DNA of 64,000 nucleotides, from contig VGAJ01000001.1 in NCBI GenBank assembly GCA_016870795.1, forward strand, positions 116,757 through 180,756, in the 5' to 3' direction. This document shows positions 17,932-28,799 of the stretch, piece by piece; within the stretch, counting starts at the first letter, position 1, and each line of letters starts with the position of its first letter. Below the pieces are notes generated by a model that made no database searches, was not told the DNA's origin, and worked only from the letters and a program-made list of their open reading frames with translations. A program made the position numbers and the translations under genes. The stretch comes from Actinomycetota bacterium. Lineage in GTDB: Bacteria; Actinomycetota; Actinomycetes; Nanopelagicales; Nanopelagicaceae.

Positions 17932-18612
17932 TTACTCGCCCACCCTTCTTGGGCCGAGGATTGAGCTGCCTAGCCTGATATGTGTCGCGCCATATTCCAT
18001 TGCAATCCGATAATCCCCACTCATTCCCGATGAGATAAAGCCAGCATTTGGAGCGACTTTCAAAAGTTCTTGACTCAAATTCCTTAGGGTTTCAAAGCCT
18101 GGCCGAGGATCTTCATTTAAAGGAGCAACCCCCATCACTCCAACGATTTCTACTCCAGCAAGCTTTAGCAGGCTCTCAGAAAAGGCTTTGAATTCCTCTG
18201 CCCTTATCCCGCTTCGATTACTTTCTTGTTTGACTAACTCTTCTGGATCTAAATTAACTTGAATAAAGCAGCTCTGCTTCTTGCCCATCTCAAGGGCTAA
18301 CTCTGAGATTTTAGATGCATGGCGTAGCTCATCAAGTGAGTGGATGTAGCTAGCTACTGAAACTATTGCTCTTAATTTATTGCTCTGAATAGTTCCCTGA
18401 AAGTGCCAATTAATATCCTTTGGTAGAGTCTCTGCCTTGGGGCTTAACTCATTTTCTCGATTCTCTCCATATTGACGCTCGCCAAGAGAGTACAGAATCT
18501 CAAGATCGCTAATTGGAAAGTTCTTAGTGACAACTACTAACTCAACTCCAGGTTTTAGTTCAGCACGAACATCATCTAAAGCGCTCTTTATCTCTATCTG
18601 CCTAGCGCTCAT
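17932..18612 (-). CDS. yggS: YggS-family pyridoxal phosphate homeostasis protein
   Basis: This 226-residue single-domain PLP-binding TIM barrel belongs to the PLPBP/YggS family. PLP-lysine context VVVTKNFPISD is near residue 30; QYGENRENE, WHFQGTIQSNK, FIQVNL and SSGMSGDYRIAMEYGATHIRLG follow. The family buffers PLP and has no known catalytic reaction. The ATGA overlap with pgeF and proximity to sepF and ftsZ are widespread in actinobacteria and Firmicutes, although the link to division is unexplained. Confidence 0.93.
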   Translation of the reverse strand: MSARQIEIKSALDDVRAELKPGVELVVVTKNFPISDLEILYSLGERQYGENRENELSPKAETLPKDINWHFQGTIQSNKLRAIVSVASYIHSLDELRHASKISELALEMGKKQSCFIQVNLDPEELVKQESNRSGIRAEEFKAFSESLLKLAGVEIVGVMGVAPLNEDPRPGFETLRNLSQELLKVAPNAGFISSGMSGDYRIAMEYGATHIRLGSSILGPRRVGE

Positions 18613-19292
18613 CTGATTATCACTCCTGCCTGCCTTCCAGTTTTGCTATCGCGACGATAGGAGAAATATCCAGGGCTATGTTTACTGCACTGCCCACTTG
18701 AGCTCCAGGTAATTCCCCTGCTCTTAAGTATCGAGATTACTCCTGCCTCTAAGTCAAGACATCTCTTACTCTCATCTGTTGCGCACTGCTCTATCTGGTC
18801 TACAACCTGGCGATATATTTCAAGACTTACCTGATAACAGGTGCCGCAAATTGATGCCCCAAAGAGCGCGCTGATCTGACTTGAAGTGATCCTATAACTT
18901 TCAAACTTATCTAGCGTTGCCTCTAGAACTCCTGCAATAAGTCCTTTTCTACCGATATGCACCGCAGCGATAGCAGAGGGCGATGAGAGAAGAAGAGGTA
19001 TGCAATCTGCAGTTAAAACAGCAAGGGCGATGCCACTTCTTCTAGTAAATAAGGCATCGGCCTCAGGTTCATCTAGATAAGTGGAGCTTTCATCAATTTC
19101 AACAACTCTTGAACCATGAACCTGGTTCATAAAGAATAATTCGCTTCGCTTTATGCCAAGCTCTTTAGCCAGCAGATCTCGATTTGATTCAACAGTTTTT
19201 GAATCATCGCCAACATGGAGAGCTAGATTAAAACTTTCAAATTCATTGCTACTTAAGCCACCATGGCGCGAGGTAAAGAGCGACCTCGACAT
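18609..19292 (-). CDS. pgeF: PgeF/YfiH family peptidoglycan-editing purine hydrolase-like protein
   Basis: This 227-residue protein is a member of the YfiH/DUF152 family (previously called polyphenol oxidase). Metal-site motifs are present: NQVHGSRVVEID, LTADCIPLLL, AAVHIGRKGL (the usual form is HAGWRG) and C-terminal SSGQCSKHSPGYFSYRRD. In E. coli the protein prevents wrong amino acids in murein precursors, while other members act on purine nucleosides. The IGRKG variant is slightly unusual. It lies between ftsZ and yggS, matching its proposed cell-wall role. Confidence 0.87.
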   Translation of the reverse strand: MSRSLFTSRHGGLSSNEFESFNLALHVGDDSKTVESNRDLLAKELGIKRSELFFMNQVHGSRVVEIDESSTYLDEPEADALFTRRSGIALAVLTADCIPLLLSSPSAIAAVHIGRKGLIAGVLEATLDKFESYRITSSQISALFGASICGTCYQVSLEIYRQVVDQIEQCATDESKRCLDLEAGVISILKSRGITWSSSGQCSKHSPGYFSYRRDSKTGRQAGVIIR

Positions 19293-19303
19293 TTAACTGC
19301 TTA

Positions 19304-20431
19304 CTACTTCATGAAATCAGGGATATCAATCTCATCTTCAGCCACTAACTCTTCAAAAGTTATCTTTCTTCTTGGAGTCACTGGTGTATCCATTGCAACA
19401 GCTATTGGATCATTTGCCGCAATTGGGTCTGCTTGGCCATTTAAGGCAGCAGTTGAGATCACTGGAACTGAGAGTCTCTTTGGCGCTCCCCCCTCAAAGC
19501 CGGCAGCGATTACGGTAACTCGTACCTCATCACCTAGGGCGTCATCGATAACTGTTCCAAAGATGATATTGGCATCAGGGTGAGCGCATTTAGCAACAAG
19601 CTCTGCTGCCTCGCTAATTTCAAATAGACCTAAATCTGACCCACCAGCAATGGAGAGAAGAACGCCATGTGCTCCATCAATTGATGCTTCGAGAAGTGGT
19701 GATGATATTGCAAGCTCAGCGGCTCTAGTAGCTCTTGCCTCACCTCTTGCAGATCCAATTCCCATTAATGCAGAACCAGCGCCATCCATAACGCTTTTAA
19801 CATCAGCAAAGTCAAGATTGATCAAACCTGGTGTAGTAATTAAATCAGTAATGCCTTGAACGCCAGAGAGCAAAACTTGATCTGCTGTCTTAAAGGCCTC
19901 AGGTGCTGAGATAGAGCGATCAGAGATTGAAAGAAGGCGATCATTTGGAATAACAATTAGCGTGTCAACTTCTTTTCTTAAGTTTTCAATTCCTTCATCG
20001 GCCTGCATCGCGCGACGCTTGCCTTCAAAGCTAAATGGACGAGTTACCACGCCGACTGTTAGCGCTCCAGCATCTTTAGCAATCTTTGCAATTATTGGCG
20101 CCCCGCCAGTTCCAGTTCCGCCACCTTCTCCTGCAGTAACAAAAACCATATCCGAGCCACGAAGTACTTCTTCAATTTCTTCAGTGTGATCAATTGCTGC
20201 TTGCTTACCGATTTCTGGCGCAGCACCTGCACCAAGACCGCGAGTTAATTTTCTTCCAATATCTAATTTCACATCAGCATCACTCATAAGAAGAGCTTGC
20301 GCATCAGTATTAATCGCAATGAACTCAACGCCTTTTAGCCCCGCATCAATCATGCGATTAACTGCATTAACTCCGCCGCCACCAATTCCAACAACTTTGA
20401 TGACTGCTAAATAATTCTGTGGTGTTGCCAC
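19304..20431 (-). CDS. ftsZ: cell division protein FtsZ
   Basis: FtsZ (375 residues) is the tubulin-like GTPase that forms the division ring. The GTP-binding loop GGGTGTGG is at residues 103-110, with [15 protein letters not shown] near the start and NLDFADV as the T7 region. The C-terminus ends in [10 protein letters not shown], the conserved tail that binds SepF and other anchors. I chose GTG at 20431 ([12 protein letters not shown]) because GAGAGG lies 7 bases before it. About 128 bases separate it from ftsQ, leaving room for its own promoter. Confidence 0.97.
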   Translation of the reverse strand: MATPQNYLAVIKVVGIGGGGVNAVNRMIDAGLKGVEFIAINTDAQALLMSDADVKLDIGRKLTRGLGAGAAPEIGKQAAIDHTEEIEEVLRGSDMVFVTAGEGGGTGTGGAPIIAKIAKDAGALTVGVVTRPFSFEGKRRAMQADEGIENLRKEVDTLIVIPNDRLLSISDRSISAPEAFKTADQVLLSGVQGITDLITTPGLINLDFADVKSVMDGAGSALMGIGSARGEARATRAAELAISSPLLEASIDGAHGVLLSIAGGSDLGLFEISEAAELVAKCAHPDANIIFGTVIDDALGDEVRVTVIAAGFEGGAPKRLSVPVISTAALNGQADPIAANDPIAVAMDTPVTPRRKITFEELVAEDEIDIPDFMK

Positions 20432-20559
20432 TTTTTCGCCTCTCTCCAAACCCTAATTCTCAACTTTAGACTTAGAGTTTCTGTTTACTCTGCGCGCAAA
20501 AGTAGTTGCGCAGTGCTCCTCTGGCAAAGACCGACACGATTAGTTAAGGAAATACTTTT
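20432..20559 (-). other. ftsQ-ftsZ intergenic region
   Basis: This 128-base spacer is the longest gap inside the division cluster. On the minus strand it holds TAAAGT and TAGGGT hexamers not far upstream of the GAGAGAGG ribosome-binding site of ftsZ, either of which could be a -10. I cannot choose between them and see no clear hairpin terminator. Confidence 0.3.
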
Positions 20560-21327
20560 CTATCGAACTGTTGGTTTCAATGGATCAATTAAATTGATTT
20601 TTCGAACTTTTTTATTCTCATCTTGCGCCAATAAACGCTCCATTACTTCAACTTTTAACCCAAGATCATTGATGCTGCCCCAGGAGATTTCGATGTTGCG
20701 CCCTGAATAACTGGCAGAGGTAATGAAGCTGGCGTTATCTCTTGCATTAATTCGCGTTAATTCAAATCCTCTTGGGGCAAGCTCTTGGTCAAATAGCTCT
20801 ATCAACTCCCGGGCCGAAGCCTTTAATTGGTTATCTGCCCCATCACCTGACCCAGCGGGCAGAGTTAACTCCGGTATCTGCTGCCAACTCTTATCTCCTG
20901 AGCTGATGGCCTGATCAATAGCCTGCCTAGGAAGATAAAAGTAATCAAGGTCTTCGCCCATAAACCCAATACTGACGCTCTGAGGACTCGTGGTTGAGGT
21001 TAGTCGGGCGATGGGAGTTCTTGAAATTATCTTTATAAGTAATTTGCCATTAATTAAATTTCGGTCTAAATCAACATTTTCAACCCAAGCAAATTGACGG
21101 AGTCGATTGGCTATTTCTCGACGATCAACTCTTGCGATCCGATCTCCCAGTTTGACTACGGCAGGAGGCTGGGAGAGTCGATCTATGACTTCCCTTTCAA
21201 TGGACTTATCTTTTATATCAATTTTGATTTCTTTCACCACAAACACTTGGCTAAAGCCCAATAGATATGCCAGCGCACCAATGAGCAATATCGAAATAGG
21301 CAGAATTAATCTTGGATTCAACTTCAT
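20560..21327 (-). CDS. ftsQ: cell division protein FtsQ (DivIB)
   Basis: FtsQ (255 residues) is a bitopic divisome protein that bridges FtsL-FtsB and FtsW-FtsI. One membrane helix is at about residues 6-26, followed by a POTRA domain starting at VFVVKEIKIDI with a RQFAWVENVDLDRNL segment typical of the family, and then the FtsQ/DivIB beta domain. It is only moderately conserved, so the call leans on the domain order and on its place between murC and ftsZ. Confidence 0.9.
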   Translation of the reverse strand: MKLNPRLILPISILLIGALAYLLGFSQVFVVKEIKIDIKDKSIEREVIDRLSQPPAVVKLGDRIARVDRREIANRLRQFAWVENVDLDRNLINGKLLIKIISRTPIARLTSTTSPQSVSIGFMGEDLDYFYLPRQAIDQAISSGDKSWQQIPELTLPAGSGDGADNQLKASARELIELFDQELAPRGFELTRINARDNASFITSASYSGRNIEISWGSINDLGLKVEVMERLLAQDENKKVRKINLIDPLKPTVR

Positions 21328-21331
21328 GCAA

Positions 21332-22729
21332 TTAGGATTCGATTGCCTCTAGAATCAATTTACCTAAAGAGCTCACATCTCCAGCTCCTAGGGTAAGAAT
21401 CAAATCGCCACTCTTGGCCATCTTTGCAACGGCCTCCACAACCTCTGGCATTGAAGGTTGATAGCTATGGTTGCTACTTGCCATTTCTTTTGAAATTAGC
21501 AACGAACTAACTCCGGGGATCTCTTTTTCACTTGCAGGATAGATTTCAAGTAGGTATGTGTAATCAGATGCAGAGAGTGCTTTGGCAAATTCACTGGCAA
21601 AGACTTGCGTTCTTGAGTAGCGGTGCGGCTGGAAAACCGTCAGTACTCGCCCACTTTGAGCATAAATCCTTGCGCTCTCAAGGGTTGCCTTGATCTCTGT
21701 TGGATGATGGCCATAATCATCAATGACTGTGATCCCCTTAGAAATTCCTTTGATTTCAAAGCGCCTTCTAGCGCCGCTAAAGAGAGCTAATCCTTTGATT
21801 AAATCATTTGCATTTGCGCCAAGCTCAAGGCCTGCCAGCAGGGCAGCGCAGGCGTTGAGTAGATTATGCCGGCCCGTAATGGCAAGTTCCATCTGCCCTA
21901 ATACTCTGCCTTTATAACTAACTCTTGCCTCGGCGCTCTTTGGTTGCAGATGAATTCGATCCAGTCGTAGATCTGCATCGCTATCTATTCCATAGGTGGA
22001 GATGGAAATTGAAGAACCTTTCTTCTTCACTCGCGCCATTAAACGAAGCGCGCCAGGATCATCAATACATAGAACTAAAAAGCCATCTGGTCTGATAGTG
22101 GCAACAAAGTCATCAAAGATCTGGTCAATTTGAGCAAGGGTTGCAAAGTTATCTACATGATCTAACTCAATGTTGGTAATTATTGACCCTAGCGGTTTGT
22201 AGGCGGTAAAGGAGCCATCTGATTCATCGGCCTCAACGATAAAAGTATTGCCAGAGCCCTGATGAGCATTTGTTCCAGAGTTACTTACCGTTGCTCCAAT
22301 TGCAAAAGAAGGATCAAGGCCTGAATGCTGCAGAGCAACTGTCAACATTGATGTGGTGGTAGTTTTTCCATGAGTTCCAGCAACAGCTACAGAGCGAGTA
22401 CCAATCATTAGCTGTGCCAGAGCAGCAGCTCGCTCCAAAATTGGAATGCCTTTTTCTTGAGCTTCTTCAAGCTCGGGATTGTTTGCAGGAATGGCGCTTG
22501 ATTTAATAACTAGATCTGCATTATTTATATTTTGGTTGTTATGCCCAATATATATAGTGGCCCCAAGGCTTCTTAGGCCATTTAAAGTTGATGAATCATG
22601 TAAATCAGAGCCTGATACCTCTGCTCCGCGCGAGGCCATGATTCTTGCAATGCCACTCATTCCCGAGCCGCCTATACCGACAAAATGGACTCGAGCTTTG
22701 CTCCAATCGCTAATCACTTGATTGCTCAT
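21332..22729 (-). CDS. murC: UDP-N-acetylmuramate--L-alanine ligase
   Basis: MurC (465 residues) adds L-alanine to UDP-MurNAc in the cytoplasm. The Rossmann start VHFVGIGGSGMSGIA, ATP loop VAGTHGKTTTTSML, EADESDGSF, NIELDHVDNF and IDDYGHHPTEI are all MurC-specific. The length is normal. Four bases separate it from ftsQ and six from murG; unlike many actinobacteria no murB is seen between them. Confidence 0.96.
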   Translation of the reverse strand: MSNQVISDWSKARVHFVGIGGSGMSGIARIMASRGAEVSGSDLHDSSTLNGLRSLGATIYIGHNNQNINNADLVIKSSAIPANNPELEEAQEKGIPILERAAALAQLMIGTRSVAVAGTHGKTTTTSMLTVALQHSGLDPSFAIGATVSNSGTNAHQGSGNTFIVEADESDGSFTAYKPLGSIITNIELDHVDNFATLAQIDQIFDDFVATIRPDGFLVLCIDDPGALRLMARVKKKGSSISISTYGIDSDADLRLDRIHLQPKSAEARVSYKGRVLGQMELAITGRHNLLNACAALLAGLELGANANDLIKGLALFSGARRRFEIKGISKGITVIDDYGHHPTEIKATLESARIYAQSGRVLTVFQPHRYSRTQVFASEFAKALSASDYTYLLEIYPASEKEIPGVSSLLISKEMASSNHSYQPSMPEVVEAVAKMAKSGDLILTLGAGDVSSLGKLILEAIES

Positions 22730-22735
22730 TTAGCC

Positions 22736-23818
22736 CTATTTTCCTAACAATATCTCTTGGGCAAGTTCTGCAATTCTCATCGCAGCCTTGGCATTACTAC
22801 CTACTGATTTAGCCTGATACTTCTGGGCGCTTCTTAACGCTGCTGCCAGATTTTCATCAAGCCACTCTGCTGAAAAGTCATCATTTGAGACCATCATGGC
22901 TGAACCTTGAGCCACTAGAGCAGCAGCATTATCAAACTGTTCCCCATTGCCATGAGGCAGAGGAATAAGAATTGAATACTTGCCAAGAGAGGATAGTTCA
23001 GAGCAGGTGACGGCCCCAGATCTCGTGATTAGTAAATCAGCGCTTCCATATATTGAAGCCATATCATGGAAGTAAGGCTGAGGAAGATAATTACTTGAAG
23101 CCTTCGGCAGTTCATTATTTATTCCAAGAGCATGGATTATCTGCACTTCTTGGTATTTATCTTGGAATCTTTTTAGAAAGTCTGCAATCACTGAATTGAT
23201 ATGAGTTGAGCCAAGAGAGCCGCCAAAGATAGCAACTACTGGCCGATTGGCATCAAATCCCCAACTCTGACAATTGAGTTGCTTGAAACTTGATTTGTTA
23301 GAAAGCTCTGCAAGACTATTTAGCGATTGGCGAATTGGCATTCCAGTTAAAACAGAACCAGACCATTGTTTTGCAACTTTTTCGAAGTTGACTGCAGTTA
23401 CCTTAGCTAACCGCCTTCCAAGGCGATTAGCTAGCCCGGGCTTTGCATTTGCCTCATGGATTAAAATTGGAATCTTTCGGCTAAAAGCTGCAAGGTATGC
23501 TGGAGTCGATACATATCCACCAAAGCCAATTACTAAATCTGACCCTTTTATTATCGATCTTGCTTTAAAGATTCCACCTACTAGAAGAAAGGGAAAGAGG
23601 AAGATTTTTGGAGAAATCTTTCTTGGAAATGAAGCCTTTGGAATGTAATGAATTCGATAGCCTCTCTTAGGAATCAAAAGTGATTCCAGACCACCTCTAA
23701 CGCCTATGAATTCGCAAGATAGTTTTGAATCTTTTAGTAATAGCGCCTCGGCAACGGCTAAGGCTGGCTCAATATGTCCGGCCGTTCCCCCGCCTGCAAA
23801 GACCACACGCTGCGCCAT
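22736..23818 (-). CDS. murG: undecaprenyldiphospho-muramoylpentapeptide beta-N-acetylglucosaminyltransferase
   Basis: MurG (360 residues) is a GT28 enzyme that adds GlcNAc to lipid I to form lipid II at the inner membrane face. The glycine-rich loops GGGTAGHIEPALAVAE and FGGSLGS, the HEANAKPGLANR segment and the donor-site ITRSGAVTCSELSS are all present. The linker around KISPKIFLFPFLLVGG is the hydrophobic membrane-contact patch. It sits between ftsW and murC as expected. Confidence 0.96.
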   Translation of the reverse strand: MAQRVVFAGGGTAGHIEPALAVAEALLLKDSKLSCEFIGVRGGLESLLIPKRGYRIHYIPKASFPRKISPKIFLFPFLLVGGIFKARSIIKGSDLVIGFGGYVSTPAYLAAFSRKIPILIHEANAKPGLANRLGRRLAKVTAVNFEKVAKQWSGSVLTGMPIRQSLNSLAELSNKSSFKQLNCQSWGFDANRPVVAIFGGSLGSTHINSVIADFLKRFQDKYQEVQIIHALGINNELPKASSNYLPQPYFHDMASIYGSADLLITRSGAVTCSELSSLGKYSILIPLPHGNGEQFDNAAALVAQGSAMMVSNDDFSAEWLDENLAAALRSAQKYQAKSVGSNAKAAMRIAELAQEILLGK

Positions 23819-23823
23819 GGGCT

Positions 23824-25002
23824 TTATCCTCTCGCAGTTCTTGCCGCCTTACGCTGGCGAATCTCTGAGGCAATTTGAGGGTCGCGTCGCAAAACCCCGA
23901 GTACATAGCCAAGCGCGATGAAGGTAGCAATAAGTGAGGAACCACCGTAGGAAATCAGTGGCAGCGTTACTCCAACTACGGGAATTACGCTAATTACGGT
24001 TCCGATATTAAGAAGGACCTGAACTGAGATCCAACATCCAATGCCCGCACAGACATAACGATCAAAAGAGTTCTGGGCATTAATTGCAACTTTAAATATT
24101 CCCAGAATCAAAATTCCGAATAGACCAAGAGTTGCTAGCGTTCCAAGTAAACCTAGCTCTTCTCCAATGACAGCAAATATGAAGTCGGTGTGAACTTCAG
24201 GAAGACTTCCCCACTTCTGCTTACTACTTCCAAGACCGGTTCCTACTGCTCCCCCTGAAGCAAGTCCCATGATGCTATGGGCTTGCTGCCAACCTACGCC
24301 TTGATAATTCTCTTCTGCAAAGGGATCAAAGAAGGCCGAGAATCTATTCATGCGATTCGCACTTGGCAGAATTAAGGCCGCAAACAAAGCTGCAGCCCCC
24401 ATTGCTAATAGGCCAAAGACTTTCAAGGCCAGTCCTGAAATAAAGAGAATTCCTGCAACGATTCCGGTGACAAGAACTGCAGTTCCTAAATCTCGACCTA
24501 AAAGAATCAATGCCATAACAAGCATAAAGCCTGGAATAATTAGGGTTGCTGGATTACTTGCAATCCCCTCGCTTGCTCTTTCATCATGGATACGAAGCCT
24601 TAAAGCGCACCAAAGGATTAAACCTAATTTAGCAAACTCGCTGGGCTGCAAGGTAAAGCTTCCGATACCAATCCAGTTGGTATTACCACCAACAGTTTTG
24701 CCAATTCCACCAATCTGAGGGAGAACTAGAAGGGCGCAGGAAACAACTAGTGAGACTTGGGCTATCGGTTTCCAAAGCTCATAGCGAAGTTTCATCGCTA
24801 CCCATGCAAGCCCTGCCGCCAAAATAAGAAAAAGCGCTTGGCGAAGTACAAAGCTAAAAGAGTTGCCAGATTCTCGCAACGACTTTACTGATGAGGCGCT
24901 GAGCACCATAACCAATCCCAGCGAGGAGAGGGCGATAACTGAGCCTAAAATCAAGTAATAAGCAGAGGCGGGAGTTGCAAATAAAGGCTTAGATTTATTC
25001 AT
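23824..25002 (-). CDS. ftsW: lipid II polymerase FtsW (SEDS family)
   Basis: FtsW (392 residues) polymerises glycan strands at the septum together with FtsI. About ten hydrophobic helices can be seen, with SEDS motifs NWIGIGSFTLQPSEFAKLG, the GWQQAHS..ALASGG-like segment here as GWQQAHSIMGLASGGAVGTG, FIFAVIGEELGLLG and PLISYGGSSL. I chose the ATG at 25002 (MNKSKPLF), which overlaps murD by eight bases; the longer frame lies wholly inside murD. The C-terminus is short and basic. Confidence 0.94.
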   Translation of the reverse strand: MNKSKPLFATPASAYYLILGSVIALSSLGLVMVLSASSVKSLRESGNSFSFVLRQALFLILAAGLAWVAMKLRYELWKPIAQVSLVVSCALLVLPQIGGIGKTVGGNTNWIGIGSFTLQPSEFAKLGLILWCALRLRIHDERASEGIASNPATLIIPGFMLVMALILLGRDLGTAVLVTGIVAGILFISGLALKVFGLLAMGAAALFAALILPSANRMNRFSAFFDPFAEENYQGVGWQQAHSIMGLASGGAVGTGLGSSKQKWGSLPEVHTDFIFAVIGEELGLLGTLATLGLFGILILGIFKVAINAQNSFDRYVCAGIGCWISVQVLLNIGTVISVIPVVGVTLPLISYGGSSLIATFIALGYVLGVLRRDPQIASEIRQRKAARTARG

Positions 25003-26362
25003 TAAATGCCTGCCTTGCTGCCAGAGTAAAACTCTCGCCACGATCGGCATAGTTCTTAAATTGATCCATCGATGCACATGCTGGAGCTAGTAGTACCACA
25101 TCACCACTAACAGCGATTTCTTTAACAATACTCATAACGCTGTGCATTACATCGATTCCTTTCAAGCTTAAATCAGTTGTATAGATTGCAAGATTCGGAG
25201 ATTGCTTCAATAGCGCAGCTTTAATGATTGGGGAATCACTTCCAATCAATATTGCAGCCTTGATACGGCTCTTGCATCTTTGAGCCAGTTCATCCATAGC
25301 TGCTCCTTTAGCAAGACCCCCAGCTATCCAAATTGACTCCATTTGAGAATACAGCGCAGCAATGGCTGCATGGGGATTAGTTGCCTTTGAATCATTAATA
25401 AAAGTTATTCCGCCGCTTTTATGTACCACCTCTAATCGATGATGATCTAGTTTAAAGTTTCGTAGCCCCTGGGCTATTGCATCTGGTTTTGCTCCAACAC
25501 TTCTAGCCAGCGCTGCAGCAGTCATCGCATTGGAAACGTTATGGCCAACAGAGGGGGTTACATCACCTAGCTCAAATAGAGCTTCAGCATCACCCTTGAT
25601 AAAGGCGCGATCGACAATGATATTTTCAACCAGCCCAATCTCGCCCTTACTCGGAACTTGAAGTGAAATCCAGGTAATTGGCTTAGAAATATTTTTGCCG
25701 CTCTTTGCCAAATGCTGATCATCTTTATTGAGAATCACCAAATCTGCCAGTTCTGAGATTTTTAACTTGGCGGACAGATAATTCTCAAAGCTTTGATGCC
25801 AATCGATATGGTCTTCGGCAATGTTAAGAATCGCTGCCGATTCAAAGTGAGCAAGATTGCTCCACTCTAATTGAAATGATGAAAGTTCTAGTGCCAAAAT
25901 ATCGGCATTTGATTTAACTACTGCCTCAATTGCGGTAAATCCTACATTTCCGCAGGCTTTTGCATTAATTCCTGATTCAACGAGCATTGATTCCAGCATT
26001 TGAATTGTTGTTGTCTTACCGTTGGTGCCAGTTAGCGCTATCCAGCGCTGGTTACGGCATATCTGCTCCCTGACCTTCCAGGCAAGGTCAATCTCGCTAA
26101 TTAATTCAATTCCTGCTCCTCTAACTAGCGAGATTAAAGGATGGTCAACTCTCCAGCCTGGAGAGACAACTGCAAAGCTAACCCCTACCAGATCTTCGTC
26201 TTCCAGGGTGCGCTTAATTCCATTATCTTGAACTCTCTCATCAACTGGAATCACGGTTGCGCCCTTTGATTTTAGGAATTCAAGAGTTTGCACTCCAGTA
26301 ACGCCCGCGCCAAAGAGAATGCACTTTGCGCCTCTTAGGGAATCGATAAAGCTTTGATTCAC
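24995..26362 (-). CDS. murD: UDP-N-acetylmuramoylalanine--D-glutamate ligase
   Basis: MurD (455 residues) adds D-glutamate to UDP-MurNAc-L-Ala. The N-terminal [17 protein letters not shown]ossmann segment, the ATP loop [35 protein letters not shown] and [15 protein letters not shown] are diagnostic. I chose GTG at 26362 because it forms a GTGA overlap with the mraY stop, the same junction style as the neighbours. ATG at 26374 is a possible alternative. Confidence 0.94.
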   Translation of the reverse strand: MNQSFIDSLRGAKCILFGAGVTGVQTLEFLKSKGATVIPVDERVQDNGIKRTLEDEDLVGVSFAVVSPGWRVDHPLISLVRGAGIELISEIDLAWKVREQICRNQRWIALTGTNGKTTTIQMLESMLVESGINAKACGNVGFTAIEAVVKSNADILALELSSFQLEWSNLAHFESAAILNIAEDHIDWHQSFENYLSAKLKISELADLVILNKDDQHLAKSGKNISKPITWISLQVPSKGEIGLVENIIVDRAFIKGDAEALFELGDVTPSVGHNVSNAMTAAALARSVGAKPDAIAQGLRNFKLDHHRLEVVHKSGGITFINDSKATNPHAAIAALYSQMESIWIAGGLAKGAAMDELAQRCKSRIKAAILIGSDSPIIKAALLKQSPNLAIYTTDLSLKGIDVMHSVMSIVKEIAVSGDVVLLAPACASMDQFKNYADRGESFTLAARQAFNE

Positions 26363-27417
26363 GCAACCACCCATTGAGCATAGAAGAGTCCGAGTCCTGC
26401 AGCTACGCAAAGTCCAGCGATAATCCAGAAGCGAATAACGATTGTGACTTCGCCCCAACCAAGTAACTCAAAGTGGTGTTGTAGCGGCGCCATTTTAAAT
26501 ACTCTCTTGCCGCCGCTTATTTTGAAATAACTAGTTTGAATAATTACTGAAAGAGTAATAATGACAAATAGTCCGCCAATTGGAATCAGAAGTAGTTCTG
26601 TTCTCAATGTCATTGCAAGGCCCGCTAACGCTCCACCTAGAGCAAGAGAGCCGGTATCTCCCATAAAAATTCTTGCCGGAGATGCATTCCACCATAGAAA
26701 GCCTGCGCAAGAGCCAGCAAGAGCTGCGGCTAGTACTGCAAGATCTAGAGGATCGCGTACGTTGTAGCAATTTCCACTGCTCACTACCTCGCAGCGCTGC
26801 CCAAACTCCCAAACACCAATTAGAACAAAGGCGAGAAATGACATTACTGCCGCACCCGTTGCTAAACCATCTAGGCCATCAGTTAAATTCACACCATTGC
26901 TTGCGCCAAGCACCATCAAAATTGCTAGAAGAATTAAGAGCACAATTCCAAGTTTTATTGAAGTGTCTCTCACCGTTGATAGATATTGCGACATAGGAGT
27001 GAGCCCAAGATCATCTGGAAATCTGGTTGCTAGATATCCAAATGCTCCGGCAACAATGCCTTGAGTAAGAAGCTTTTCTCTTGCTTTAAGGCCAAGTGAG
27101 CGCTGCTTTACAACCTTTAGCCAATCATCAAGATAGCCGATTAAACCGAGGCTTACTATTAGACCAATTACCAATACTGCAGAAGTTGTTAAGGCTGCTC
27201 CCGTAAAAAGATGTGAAATCAAGTAACCAGCAATTGCCGCCAGAATCAGAATTACTCCACCCATGGTTGGTGTTCCACGCTTTGTGTGATGAGTCTTTGG
27301 ACCATCATCTCTAATCTGTTGGCCATAGCCTTTGCGCGATAGGAACTTAATAAACACAGGTGTGAGAAGGAAGCTAAGCAGAAAGGCCGTAGCCCCAGAA
27401 ATTAAAATACCTCTCAT
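26359..27417 (-). CDS. mraY: phospho-N-acetylmuramoyl-pentapeptide transferase
   Basis: MraY (352 residues) transfers the muramoyl-pentapeptide to undecaprenyl phosphate, giving lipid I. About ten membrane helices are seen. Family motifs are in order: [22 protein letters not shown] with the Asp pair, [35 protein letters not shown], and [13 protein letters not shown] near the end. Its ATG overlaps the murF stop (ATGA). Confidence 0.96.
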   Translation of the reverse strand: MRGILISGATAFLLSFLLTPVFIKFLSRKGYGQQIRDDGPKTHHTKRGTPTMGGVILILAAIAGYLISHLFTGAALTTSAVLVIGLIVSLGLIGYLDDWLKVVKQRSLGLKAREKLLTQGIVAGAFGYLATRFPDDLGLTPMSQYLSTVRDTSIKLGIVLLILLAILMVLGASNGVNLTDGLDGLATGAAVMSFLAFVLIGVWEFGQRCEVVSSGNCYNVRDPLDLAVLAAALAGSCAGFLWWNASPARIFMGDTGSLALGGALAGLAMTLRTELLLIPIGGLFVIITLSVIIQTSYFKISGGKRVFKMAPLQHHFELLGWGEVTIVIRFWIIAGLCVAAGLGLFYAQWVVA

Positions 27418-28799
27418 TTGCTCTCTCCCTCTTGCTCACTCATAGCCTTTGCCTTAATTGCACTTGCTAATTCATCAAGGCCTTCAGCTCTTGATGCCTT
27501 AACAAGAATTACATCGCCTGGATTAAACTCTCTAAAGAGATCTAATGATTCTTCCCAGGAAGAAAGATACCTTGCGCTAGTTAACGAAGAATCAATTTTG
27601 CTCAAATAGGACTTACTCTTTATTGCGACCAAGTAATCGATTCCTAGATCTGCAACTTTCTTACCAATTTCCTCATGCATTTGATCTGAATTATCTCCTA
27701 GCTCATGCATCTGGCCTAGGAATGCCCAAGAGCGTCCACCTTTTTCTTGTGTCAGTAGAGCGAGCACATTAAGTGCTGCCTCCATACTTTCAGGATTTGC
27801 ATTATATGAATCGTTAATCAGGGTTAAGCCATTTGCCTCACTTAGCTCCATACGCCACTCACTAATCGATTGATGATTGGAAAGGGCTGTTGCAATGCGA
27901 GATACGCCGACATCTAATGCGTTAGCAATTGCTGCTGCAGCAAGGGCGTTGGAGATTTGATGTAAACCTAGAATCTGCAATCCCACTGCCTGGCGCTCAC
28001 TGCCAATTACTAAATCAAAGTGAGCAAATCCACCTCTAGCTTCAATATCTGCAGCGCGAACATCGCATTTGGGGCTATCTCCGAAGGTAACTCTCTTTAC
28101 CTTTTGAGCGCTATCCATCTTTGGAGTAAAGGAGTCATAAGTTCCCAAAACAGCAACAGCGCCACTTTGTAGACCAGCAATTAACTCGCCCTTGGTTTTA
28201 GCAATCATTTCCTGTGAGCCAAATTGACCAATGTGAGCATTGCCTACCTTTAACACAGCGCCAACATCAGGGCTTGCAATTGCAGTGAGAGAGGCAATGT
28301 CACCACTATTTCGAGCCCCCATTTCCAATATGCAGTATTTACTCTCCTTCGTGCAACGAAGAAGAGTCAAGGGGACTCCAAGTTCATTATTGAAAGATCC
28401 AATTGAGGCAACAGTTTCTCCTTCAGCCTTAAGGATCGAAAACAATAAGTCCTTAGTTGTTGTCTTTCCTTGGCTTCCCGTTATTCCAATAACTTTTAGG
28501 TCTTTCAATTCTCTTCTTACATAGGCTGCTAATTTAGCTAGAGCAAGTAATACATCACCTACCAAAATGTGGGGAGTTGGAACGGGGCGATTAACGATAC
28601 TTAGCGATGCTCCCCTTGCGCTTGCATCAGATACAAAATCATGACCATCGGCTTTCTCGCCCTTGAGTGCAAGGAAGATATCTCCTGAATTAATCTGCCT
28701 TGAATCGAATTGAAAAATTGTTTTAGTTGTAATCTCAGCTTGGCCGCGGGCGCTGCCCTGCATAATCTGAGCCATCTGCTCTATCTTCATGTCAATCAT
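27414..28799 (-). CDS. murF: UDP-N-acetylmuramoyl-tripeptide--D-alanyl-D-alanine ligase
   Basis: MurF (461 residues) adds D-Ala-D-Ala to complete the pentapeptide. [25 protein letters not shown], the ATP loop [34 protein letters not shown]-like [12 protein letters not shown] and [15 protein letters not shown] mark it as MurF. I chose ATG at 28799, which forms an ATGA overlap with the murE stop; the longer frame to 28817 lies inside murE. Confidence 0.95.
   Translation of the reverse strand: MIDMKIEQMAQIMQGSARGQAEITTKTIFQFDSRQINSGDIFLALKGEKADGHDFVSDASARGASLSIVNRPVPTPHILVGDVLLALAKLAAYVRRELKDLKVIGITGSQGKTTTKDLLFSILKAEGETVASIGSFNNELGVPLTLLRCTKESKYCILEMGARNSGDIASLTAIASPDVGAVLKVGNAHIGQFGSQEMIAKTKGELIAGLQSGAVAVLGTYDSFTPKMDSAQKVKRVTFGDSPKCDVRAADIEARGGFAHFDLVIGSERQAVGLQILGLHQISNALAAAAIANALDVGVSRIATALSNHQSISEWRMELSEANGLTLINDSYNANPESMEAALNVLALLTQEKGGRSWAFLGQMHELGDNSDQMHEEIGKKVADLGIDYLVAIKSKSYLSKIDSSLTSARYLSSWEESLDLFREFNPGDVILVKASRAEGLDELASAIKAKAMSEQEGESK

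Noticed and set aside
26531..26812. Minus-strand open frame of 93 codons within mraY
   Set aside because: It is a shadow in another frame of a strongly conserved membrane enzyme.
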